64,000 bases of DNA from Bolinopsis microptera (Eukaryota > Ctenophora > Tentaculata > Lobata > Bolinopsidae), in contig NC_087082.1 of assembly GCF_026151205.1 (NCBI RefSeq), forward strand, positions 4,443,408 to 4,507,407. Direction: 5' to 3'. Position 1 is the stretch's first letter, and the number at the start of each line of letters is the position of its first letter. The translations under genes were made by a program, and so were the position numbers. The notes under the pieces were generated by a model. The model had not been told where the DNA came from and did no database searches. It worked only from the letters and a program-made list of their open reading frames with translations. This document shows positions 23,800-33,669 of this stretch, one piece after another.

Positions 23800-24789
23800 T
23801 CACTGTTGGCCTATCACATTCTTTTTAACTCGCTTCGAAACAAAGTTCCTTATTTGCTGACAAAGACAGATTCTTATGAGAGGATTCAATGCAGACAGAA
23901 AAATTGACATCCCAAATGCACCGAGCACGGTTATAAAAGGAGCTTGGAACCTATGATATAAGTAGGTCACCCGAATGGCGATCATAACAGCATTTCCGAT
24001 ATTCATGATGAGAACAGCCTGAGAGCTCTTGCGGAGTGTCACAGTTGATTCCTCGTTGCTGGTTCGCCCTTTCTTCTTCATCAGACAGTTAACCGTGAGT
24101 AGAGAACTCAGTACTCCTGCTGCTCCCAACGTGCAATTTATTACAATGAGGATGGTGAATATTATAAGATAAGCGTCTCCTGGTTTACCTATAACAGCTG
24201 TACTCTGTAAATGTAAGAAGAAGTAAGAAGTGCTTTTTCCCGGTATTCCAACGGTCACTGAATAGTATATCAGCATGACACCTACGATAGAGACAGCAAT
24301 GATCATCATGACAACTTTACCAGACAGCTTGTAGAAGGGAAATTTAACATTGATGAACCTGCATATGGAGATGAACGTCGTAAGGATCAGCGAGGAGAAC
24401 ACTATGAACCTGAATATTACCGTTTCTACTTGCTCTGCCACGGTGCTAGCACGAACAAGTGGGTACACTTCTGGGAACAGAAAGCGGTATCCAATCTGTA
24501 GTGGTCGGTAGATGTTGGTCAGGAAGTCTGAGATGGCCAACAGCATGAAGAGAACTCTGGTAGTTTTGAGCCTTCCATCTTGGTGATAGTTGAAAAGGAA
24601 GGTAAGGGGGTTCAGTACTGTAGAAATCAAGAATGCGAGGATCATTGTGATACCAAGAAGATAGTCACCAGCAGAGTCAGCATCTGATGGTTCATCACCA
24701 AAGTTCATGAAGTTCGGTATAAGTCCTACCAGTTCTGTTATATTGAGGTCTCCGTCAATAATCGATATGTTAGCTTTCCTCAGGATCAT
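23800..24789 (-). CDS. orphan class A GPCR, array copy 9
   Basis: Intact 329-residue intronless receptor of the main array type (C-terminus KKNVIGQQ). It has all array landmarks: two N-terminal sequons, N-P in TM1, LAISD in TM2, CRF at the end of TM3, NPLIR in TM7. ECL2 differs from copies 4 and 5 (STSYFFLHLQSTAVIGKPGD) and resembles broken copy 6, so it is the intact representative of a second sequence group. Spacer to copy 8 is standard, giving a 1990-bp step. Confidence 0.85.
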   Translation of the reverse strand: MILRKANISIIDGDLNITELVGLIPNFMNFGDEPSDADSAGDYLLGITMILAFLISTVLNPLTFLFNYHQDGRLKTTRVLFMLLAISDFLTNIYRPLQIGYRFLFPEVYPLVRASTVAEQVETVIFRFIVFSSLILTTFISICRFINVKFPFYKLSGKVVMMIIAVSIVGVMLIYYSVTVGIPGKSTSYFFLHLQSTAVIGKPGDAYLIIFTILIVINCTLGAAGVLSSLLTVNCLMKKKGRTSNEESTVTLRKSSQAVLIMNIGNAVMIAIRVTYLYHRFQAPFITVLGAFGMSIFLSALNPLIRICLCQQIRNFVSKRVKKNVIGQQ

Positions 24790-25772
24790 AATATAGTTCC
24801 CAATCAGCGTGGCTTTCTCCAAACGAGTTTTTCTTAGAACGTACTTTCTTTAGCTGGAAGAAATACATTGGTGGTAACGGCTCATACAAATTTTATTACC
24901 AACCGGTGCCATAACGACACCGGACACAGTAATTATGGCTGTTCTTAGTCATCACGAGCAAGATCATTACTTTCCTGGCTATAATCTGTCGTTTAACAAC
25001 TACACCTGCCCTCGTTTATAGTATAGTCATTGCTGCTTTTTATTTACTTATCAATTTCTTATATTATAATTTATAAGAGGTTATTATAAGTTGTGAAGGG
25101 TTAGGTAGTGGAGGACTAAATTATGTTAGATGCGACCATATTTTGTCTTATTATTTTGGGTCATCGATCAGCAAGTCGAATACCAGTACCACCTGCTTGC
25201 CAGGGTCTCAGTCAAGAAGTCTCAGTGGTAGATTCAGCTGTGAGCAGCTCTTGCATTCAAATTTTCAGATAATCATTAATCATGAAACATCGTCGAACCA
25301 AGAAATGAACAATATCAAGAAAAAACAATATCTTTTCTCAGTAGCATTAAAGAGTCTAGATTAAAATTCATATCATTCTGTCCAAAATGGTCCCTGACAA
25401 TAATAGTTGTGATGGTCTTCAAGTTCAATGGCGCCGGTTTTAAACAAAAATTCTCGCCAAATCAAGCAGGTTCAGATTTCTTTCAACTTCAAGACCTTTA
25501 TAAAAACCCATTCCAAATCAGTTTTTGGCAACGACCTTGACTCCTAGCTTATAATATATTACACTTATATTACAGTTAAATGAACATTTCAAAACAACTA
25601 TACAAACTATTTACGACTAAATATTCCCTGGCGACGACCACGGTCGTGATAGTCGTTTTCCGAAAAAATGTTTAATGATTTAAGTTGTGAGAAATTCAGG
25701 AAGCATCCCTGATCAAACTTAAATGTTTCTTCAACTCCGGTTGTTGTCCAATATCTGAGGTCTGCAGTGTCA

Positions 25773-26753
25773 TCACTGTTGGCCTATCACATTCTTTTTA
25801 ACTCGCTTCGAAACAAAGTTCCTTATTTGCTGACAAAGACAGATTCTTATGAGAGGATTCAATGCAGACAGAAAAATAGACATCCCAAATGCACCGAGTA
25901 CGGTTATAAAAGGAGCTTGGAACCTATAATATGAGTAGGTCACCCGAATGGCGATCATAACAGCATTTCCGATATTCATGATGAGAACAGCCTGAGAGCT
26001 CTTGCGGAGTGTCACAGTTGATTCCTCGTTGCTGGTTCGCCCTTTCTTCTTCATCAGACAGTTAACCGTGAGTAGAGAACTTAGTACTCCTGCTGCTCCC
26101 AACGTGCAACTTATTACAATGAGGATGGTGAATATAAGATAAGCCTCTCCTGGTTTACCTGTAACAGCTGTACACTGTAAATGTAAGTAGAAGTAAGAAG
26201 TGCTTTTTCCCGGTATTCCAATGGTCACTAAATAGTATATCAGCATGACACCTACGATAGAGACAGTAATGATCATCATGACAACTTTACCAGACAGCTT
26301 GTAGAAGGGAAATTTAACATTGATGAATCTGCAAATGGAGATGAACGTCGTAAGGATTAGCGAGGAGAACACTATGAACTTGAATATTACAGTTTCTATT
26401 TGCTCTGCCACGGTGCTAGTACGAAAAAGTGGGTACACTTCTGGGGACAGAAAGCGGTATCCAATCTGTAGTGGTCGGTAGATGTTGGTCAGGAAGTCTG
26501 AGATGGCCAACATCATGAAGAGAACTCTGGTAGTTTGGAGCCTTCCATCTTGGTGATAGTTGAAGAGGAAGGTAAGGGGGTTTAGTACCGTAGAAATCAA
26601 GAATGCAAGGATCATTGTGATACCAAGAAAGTAATCACCGGCGAAGTCAGCATCTGATGGTTCATTGCCAAAGTCCCGGAAGTTTGGTATAAGTCCTTCC
26701 AGTCTTTCCACTCCTTTTTCATCAAATGATATGTTAGCTTTCCTCAGGATCAT
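25773..26753 (-). CDS. orphan class A GPCR, array copy 10
   Basis: Intact 326-residue receptor starting at the ATG at 26753; no longer upstream frame exists here. The N-terminus is distinct (ISFDEKGVERLEGLIPNFRD): the second sequon present in other copies is lost. TM core and motifs (N-P in TM1, LAISD, CRF, NPLIR) match the array. ECL2 is its own version (STSYFYLHLQCTAVTGKPGE). Its 5' flank is the degenerate type shared with copy 7, and the second pentraxin block follows it. Confidence 0.85.
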   Translation of the reverse strand: MILRKANISFDEKGVERLEGLIPNFRDFGNEPSDADFAGDYFLGITMILAFLISTVLNPLTFLFNYHQDGRLQTTRVLFMMLAISDFLTNIYRPLQIGYRFLSPEVYPLFRTSTVAEQIETVIFKFIVFSSLILTTFISICRFINVKFPFYKLSGKVVMMIITVSIVGVMLIYYLVTIGIPGKSTSYFYLHLQCTAVTGKPGEAYLIFTILIVISCTLGAAGVLSSLLTVNCLMKKKGRTSNEESTVTLRKSSQAVLIMNIGNAVMIAIRVTYSYYRFQAPFITVLGAFGMSIFLSALNPLIRICLCQQIRNFVSKRVKKNVIGQQ

Positions 26754-26759
26754 AATGTA

Positions 26760-28020
26760 GTTCCCAATATGCGGGATGGTCTAAAAAGTATATTTTGCTT
26801 ACAGAACAACTTTTTTGCTGGAATGAACTAAAATAGAGTCACATCGGCTTTCAAAGTTTTAATCACCAACTGCTACCAAATCAAAAATAGGGACTAAGAG
26901 TGTTTTTACCGATTACAATCATTATTACATTTAAAACCAGTCGTTGACATAAAACAGCTGGCACACTCCTTAATTACTTGTTTTTAAAACTTATGTTAGC
27001 AGTATATAAAGTTAAATAGTGAAGGAGGAGGACTAATGGTACATGATTAGATGTTACTGTCTTTTTTAATCTATTTTGGATTATCTATTGATCCCCAGTG
27101 TCACCTGGTTGCAGTTAGCTTCGAAAAGTGTAGTGATAATTATGAAACTCGCTAGTTGCTACAGCATGACCAAGATAATCGATCGAAAACAAACCGCAAT
27201 TTTTTTACAGCGGAATCAATAATTTTATGAGATTGTAATTCAAAATTAAATTTATAACCCCTCTTTCTCGAGGGTTAAATACAGTAAGTTACTTTATCTG
27301 TGTCCTTTTATATAGAATGTCATTAAAACGTTGAGAGTAATTCAGGCAGCTAATTATTAATTAGCTAATTATATCGGTTAATGGTTGTCGTGTTTTGAAA
27401 AAGAATATGATTCACCTGTACTTCCCTTCCAATGTCTAGATCTGTAATAGTTACAACGTTCATACTTTACAATTGATTTACATTTCATTCGAAGAGGGCC
27501 TAGTTGAGTTTTGTAGATATGAACGAAGTCAGGTTCGGATGTTGACTTTGGGTAATTGGTAATCTGAAAATACAGTTCCTGTAAAGTACTGTATCTGGAA
27601 TTAAATTCCAAAAATGCACTTATAAAATCATTATGTAAAATAACCAAGTAGAATAACCCGTAAACGATCAAAATTGAATTCCTATGATTTAATTTTTGGA
27701 TAATTTTGAACACGCATATAAGGTGTCCGGAATTCAACAATTCACTCTTATCTGTGTACTTCGTTATGTAAAACAAATTGAAACACACATAACTTTCTTA
27801 TTTTCAATGTAAGTTTTTGCGGATTTTCCATTAAATTTCTCAAAAATATGCCATTTTAAACCATGTGTTGAAAATCATGCTAAAATTTAAAGTTTTCAAA
27901 ATTACAAATATTTGCCCGAGAAACAATGGATGTTCAACGCTTTAATGTCAAGAAACTATTCATGTTCGTTGCCTAAAGATAAAAAGTTCCTAAACATTAT
28001 TCCCCTCTGGCTGTACTGTC
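26760..28020. other. non-coding spacer between GPCR copy 10 and pentraxin copy 2
   Basis: Diverged duplicate of 18240-19855, shorter because it has one copy of the 350-bp block. A 136-codon open frame near 27378-27788 corresponds to only a 61-codon frame in the first duplicate, so it is probably not a gene. Nothing else recognised. Confidence 0.55.
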
Positions 28021-28023
28021 CCT

Positions 28024-29120
28024 CTAGTGGTGATTTCTGAGATGCTGGATGAGAGTGTCGTCTATTTTGTGGCCCAGAAATTCTTGAAGAACGTCGAATT
28101 GGTCCTCCATTTTTTTCAGAATGTCATCGTCCACAACCTGGGATACGAAAAGTAACAATATACGAAATTAGGTCATTATACGAAATTAGGTCATTGGTAA
28201 TTAAACTTCACCAGTAATTTATAACGCAGTTTTATGTTTAAATGTTTTATCATCGTCGCAAATGTCAAGAAGATTAGTCAATTAGAATACCGGCAGCTGA
28301 AAATTAACCATCGAATTATAAATTTCAGTTCATGAGTTATCGTTGAGCTTCTTAGTCTGGCACAATTTTACCATTTCTAACCTTATTGTAAAAGTCTGTG
28401 AAGTAGAGCACATTCCAGTGATCTCCGGGGCATGTAATCGGCACTTCAGTGATCGTTCCGTGCCTCTCAGCAGCATATAGGATGGTCTCCCACCGCAGGA
28501 AAGCATCTGCTATAAGAGAATCCTCAAAGTCAGAACACATCCCCGCGGAGAACATCACTTCTACTTCCCCAGCTTCCAGTTGCCTTTCGTAGACATTCAG
28601 CTTTAGGAGTTCACCTCCAAATTGATGGTTGTGGAATGAAGCCTCCATTGTTGCTGTCTTGTGGTACTGTCCTATAGCGATTGTTCCTCCCACAGCCAGT
28701 TTTACGTCACCAGATGCTTCCTGTGCTATTGCCTCACCATCAAAATATAGTACCCTGGTCTTAGTTTCATACCCCCATGTAATGCAGACGTGGTGCCATT
28801 CGTCTGAAGGGACGGCCTGGCTGTTCTGTATATGATCCTGGTTCATGTAAGCCCAGCCGCTTATCTTGCCTGCAATTATGATCTCATGAATCCTGGAAGG
28901 TGCATTGTACGTAAGACCAGGCATCATGAACACTATCAGCTGTTTTCTTGTTGATCCATGAACAGACCGAAATGGCTTCCTTTACCGGTTCCATGTCCAG
29001 TTGCAGCATCATGTAGCTCTGGAGATCGTTGCCAAAGCTCAGAGCAGTGGCGGGACCGTGAGCCGAGGACTGCTCCACGGAGTAGGCCAGGATCAGGAGT
29101 GTTAGATAAAACAGAAACAT
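28024..29120 (-). pseudogene. pentraxin/LamG gene copy 2, frameshifted
   Basis: Duplicate of the gene at 19.9-20.9 kb. Exons 29120-28382 and 28137-28024 have the same splice sites (AAG|GTTAGA donor; acceptor ending TCCCAG) and the same signal peptide. Exon 1 has one extra base near 28911-28918 (gtgaacc in copy 1, gtaagacc here), which shifts the frame after DSVHDAW and truncates the protein to 78 residues. Downstream the reading frame is otherwise undamaged. The protein differs from copy 1 at only a scattering of sites (for example Y to W before GYETKTR). Either a very recent pseudogene or a single sequencing error. Confidence 0.75.
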
Positions 29121-29139
29121 TCGGGCAAAGTCGAGAAAA

Positions 29140-30010
29140 AATAATGTCGAGAATGAGATGGTCCTCTATTTTTGTATGGTTGTGGGGAGTTGGCTTGCCT
29201 CATTGGATGGGGACCTTTCGTGGCGGACTTTTTGTTAGTTATTGTCATGACAGCTTTATGATTGAACCTCGTTAGCTTCTAGGATAACTTGAATATAACA
29301 GCTGGTCAACAAATTATCTAAGTTTGCCATTTATCCTTAATCCTATGCGGGCAGCAAAAATTAAGTTCATCTTCTATTAATTCAGCGGTAACTTATATAA
29401 ATTTATAAAAAATATCGTTGTAAAAGACGCTCTGTTCCTCAGCTAAGAATTAAGATTGGAAACGTGTCTTGTTCACTTTTCACAAAACGTGATAATGCCA
29501 TGTGACATGTTCCTTTGTCCTATCCTCATCGGATCTAGTCTCAATACTCATAATAATTATTTCTGATTTAACTTATCTAGTATCTACTGGTATAGGCAGA
29601 TGGTTTGAAGAGCATCATCACAAGTCTGTGCTCCACTATTATACAGTAATTTATATAACATTATTTATTATAATATTTATAATAATTTATAATAATTTAT
29701 TTCGTATATTATTTAGTATGTATTTTTTATACAATTATTTTCCCTGATGCAGATCAAAATTCTTTATCTGAAAATAAATGCGAAAAAATGGCGAAATTCA
29801 TGACCGCAGACCGTTGCTACGTTGTGCTGAAGTCGCACTTTCATAAGTTCCCCTATCAATGTTCTTATTATAATTGCATCTTACAGTGTTTTCTTTAAAA
29901 AAGCGCAGGTTGATCTACATCCTTCCTATCATAGAATTATTAGAGAAAAACAAGGCTCCTTGACAAAATCGAAATTGTTTACTACTAAAAGAGACTGCAG
30001 TTTCATTGTT
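29140..30010. other. spacer upstream of pentraxin copy 2
   Basis: Near-identical to 20930-21800 apart from a few small indels. No gene recognised. Confidence 0.6.
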
Positions 30011-30015
30011 TTATG

Positions 30016-30988
30016 TCATTTCTGCTGGATGATTTTCTTTTTAACTCGCTTTAGAATAAAGTTTTTCATTTCCTGACTGAGACAGATCCTTATGAGAGGA
30101 TTCAATGCAGACAGAATAACTGCCATCCCAAATGCACCGAGCACGTTAATCAAAGGAGCTTGGGACCCATAATATGAGTACGCCACCTGAATAGCAATCA
30201 TGACAGCATTTCCGATATTCATGATGAGAACAGCCTGAGAACTCTTGCGGAGTGTAACAGTTGATTCCTCGTTGCTGGTCCCGCCCTTTCTTGTTCATCA
30301 GACAGTTAACTGTGAGTAGAGAACTCAATACCCCTGCTGCTCCCAAAATGCAAACTAATACATTTTGGAAAATAAACGGTTGATATATCTTCAATATTAC
30401 ATCCAGAGTAGACGTCGTCTGGCAAAGTAAGAAGAAGCGGGAAGTCTTGTGTTCCATCAGGTCAAACGTTATTGAGCTGTATATTAGGAAACCACTGAGG
30501 AGGGATAGGCAGCAGGCTATTATCGCGACTCTGCTAGACAGCTTGTAAAAGGGAAATTTAACATTGATGAACCTGCAAATGGAGATGAAAGTGGTGAGAA
30601 CCTGTGAGGAGAACATGGTGTACCTGAATATTACAGTTTCTACTTGCTCTGCCACGGTGCTAGCACGAACAAGTGGGTACACTTCTGGGGACAGAAAGCG
30701 GTATCCAATCTGTAGTGGTAGGTAGATGTTGGTCAGGAAGTCTGAGATGGCCAACAGCATGAAGAGAACTCTGGTAGTTTTGAGCCTTCCATCTTGGTGA
30801 TAGTTGAAGAGGAAGGTAAGGGGGTTCAGTACTGTAGAAATCAAGAATGCAAGGATCATTGTGATACCAAGAAGGTAATCACCGGCGGAGTCAGCATCTG
30901 ATGGTTCGTTGCCAAGTTCCTTGAAGTTCGGAAAAAATTCTGAGATTCCTTCCTCTAAGTTTGATACATTAGCTCTTCTCAAAATCAT
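30016..30988 (-). pseudogene. GPCR array copy 11, divergent subtype, frameshifted
   Basis: Closest to copy 8: same C-terminus (KKIIQQK) and the same block around the TM6 to TM7 loop (QVAYSYYGSQAPLINV). TM1 to TM5 read from the ATG at 30988 with a unique N-terminus (ILRRANVSNLEEGISEFFPNF) and a strongly divergent TM4/ECL2 (IACCLSLLSGFLIYSSITF). One extra C near 30280 (CCCGCCC) shifts the frame after NKKGR, just before TM6. TM6 and TM7 continue in another frame. Last member of the array, next to FANCM. A single-base error would restore it, so resequencing matters. Confidence 0.75.
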
Positions 30989-30989
30989 A

Positions 30990-31575
30990 ATTCACAATCG
31001 TTTTTGCTTCGCTATCACTAAAACGTCTTGATCTCACCGAAAACAACAACAAAAAGAACTGAAACGAATATTACCCTCTTAAGGTTTATTTATCAATAAT
31101 TGCTGTTAATTAGGGCTCTACCAAACCATAACAAGGGTAATTAACTCTCACAAACCAGACGTCATGATATTAAATATATTCACGTGCGCTAGCACGTGTG
31201 CTAAGTTTTACTGTAATAGACGTCCTGGAATCTGGATAGACTCACCTGCTCTCATTTAGATTTTAGAGGCCGCTTCTGATAGGAACATGGACGAATGTTA
31301 AATGAGACTTGTGGCTCGGCACGAATAAGTAATTTAGCTGCACGTGTAGGTAGTCCGTACTTATGATTGATAGGCTATTTTAATTCCACGCTGGGGTAAT
31401 AACGAGGACTGGTGAGTGGTGAGTTGTGATAACTGATAACACTAGATAATCATAATTTGTAGAACTATTGAACTGGATTCTTACACCGGTCTAGTGGACT
31501 CAAAAATAAAAACATAACAAAATTAAAACATTTATCAATTACTATAAGAATGTATTAACTCAAATTTCCGTGTCA
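30990..31575. other. spacer between GPCR array and first visible FANCM exon
   Basis: No exon recognised on either strand. It contains a perfect dyad (cacgtgc..gcacgtg, near 31182-31199). Because the exon at 31577 begins in mid-codon behind a splice acceptor, this DNA should be intron if FANCM is complete. Confidence 0.5.
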
Positions 31576-31576
31576 G

Positions 31577-31735
31577 AGTTGCTGGAAGGAAAGAAAGGTA
31601 ACAACAGTACGAAGAGCAAACTTCTCAGAGATCAAGATTTCTTGTCTCTTGTTGATAAGATCCAGCGATGGAGAAACAGCGGCAAAGCTGTCGAGCTTAA
31701 CAATGTCCCGTAAGTTTGACCAGTATGTTTCCTCC

Positions 31736-31780
<45 letters not shown>

Positions 31781-33669
31781 TTTTTTTTGAGTTTTCCCCG
31801 AAATTAATGCTAACATATGCAAAGTAACCAAATTTAATTATAAAGTTCCGACTTTCGATTCAAGATTACGTCGAAACTCCTTGATAATGATTTGATCCGG
31901 TGTTAAATGCTATGATCATTTTGTTTGCTGTTCAAAACATGCCTCATGCATGACAGTACCCTGGTATAATATTAATAATAAGGCGTTTATCTCAGGTTCG
32001 TGGACCACCCGAAGCTCCCTAAACTACTAGACATCCTAACAAAACATTTCTCTAATTGTGACGAACATACTCGGGCCATGGTGTTCTCCTCCTTTCGAGA
32101 CAGGTTTCTCACAAATACTTGATACTTGACAGTCTAGCTAAGCTGATTCTGTTAGACTTGTTATCTTTGAATATCAGATTTTTTGGATCTCCAAGGCAAG
32201 GTGACCTTGGTTGTTGTATTAAATAAATCATTACTAAAAATATGCCTCTTGATTTTACCTTTAAACAAACAACTTTCTTCAGTGTTCATGACCTAGTGAA
32301 GAGGATAAACTCCCACTCCGACAAGATCCGGAGCACCATGTTCATAGGTCAGAGTGGAGCAAATGGTCTAAAACAGAAACAACAACTTGAGACTGTGTCT
32401 GAGTTTAAGAAGGGCACGTTTAATGTCCTGGTAGCTACCTGCGTGGGTGAAGAAGGACTGGATATTGGTGAGTAGAGGAACAGTCGCAGGCTCCCACTCT
32501 CTTTACTGCACAATAACTAGTGAAAATGGCGAAAGTTTAATACTTTAAACATTACTATATAATAACAAACAAGAAGCTCTCGTGATGTGGTTTTCAGTTC
32601 AAGCCTCCAAATGCAACATATCGTTAAGGTTTTATGTTACGTTTCAGCTGATGTTGAATGTTTCAGGAATGGTGGATCTGATTATTTGTTATGATGCAAG
32701 TGCGTCACCCACTCGGTTGGTGCAGCGCATGGGAAGAGCCGCGCGCAAACGTGATGGTTCCATCGTGGTTCTGCTGACAGAGGGGAAAGAAGAGAACGTA
32801 TGTTCGATTTTTCAATCCATTTGACATGTTTTCACCTGAAGGCTTAAATCTACTCTGGTGATTTTTGTTTTTAAAAGATTGTGAATTTGAGATATTTATC
32901 GGTATCATCAACTTACCTTGTCTCTGTGACAGATATTCAAGAAGAGTGTATCGAGTAAGAAGAGCGTATCAAAAGCAGTGTTTACGAAGTTGAACAAGTT
33001 GGCCCTGTACCCCAACAACCCAAGAATGATTCCCCGTCATCTCAACCCTACACCTGATAAACGCGTGTTGAAGCCGCTGGAATTCAAGACTCCACCACCA
33101 AAAACTAGGCAGAAAAGTTTGGTACAGAAAAAGAAGTGCCCCTTTCTGTCCAGTACGCAATACAACAGCTATGTAGGATCCGAGGGGGATAAAGTTGATC
33201 TTGACAAATCAGCGTGAGTTCTTTACAATCGGATATCGACGAAATAAACAACCATCCCTTTTGCTTTAGTTGTTCTTTTTTCTTTTTTTAATTGTTGTCA
33301 TACTCACGATTTACACTGTCTCAAGATTTGATGTTCCCGCCTTGGGCTATCGATGTCACAACGTATGGCGCGGTACCCTCACGTCTTTTTATAATGTAAA
33401 CAAATCAACAGTAGGTTGAACAAACGCGCATTATAGCTGGCGCGGCCGCGCATTATTTTAAATTGTGCATGCACCATGTGCCCCAAAGATGTACTACTCT
33501 GGTTTATTGATCTAGACCTATCACACATACAGATATGACAACCGTATATTTCAGGACATTCTCGTTAACGGAATGCGTTTCAAAGTGGATACACTGGCAG
33601 GGCATAGAGCACCCAACTTTTGATATCGAGCACTCTATGAGCACGCTTACTTTCGTCCATATTATGACC
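31577..33669 (+). other. FANCM: FANCM exons: insert-domain end and helicase lobe 2
   Basis: Six exons. The first ([20 protein letters not shown]) aligns in position with the end of the FANCM insert domain. Next comes [19 protein letters not shown] (motif IV), then [15 protein letters not shown] and motif V ([10 protein letters not shown]), then [20 protein letters not shown] with motif VI. Motif VI reads [10 protein letters not shown]; the family usually has Gly where the second Ala stands. The last exon ([25 protein letters not shown]) matches the conserved segment C-terminal to the helicase core. Short introns of 140-340 bp separate them. Confidence 0.88.
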
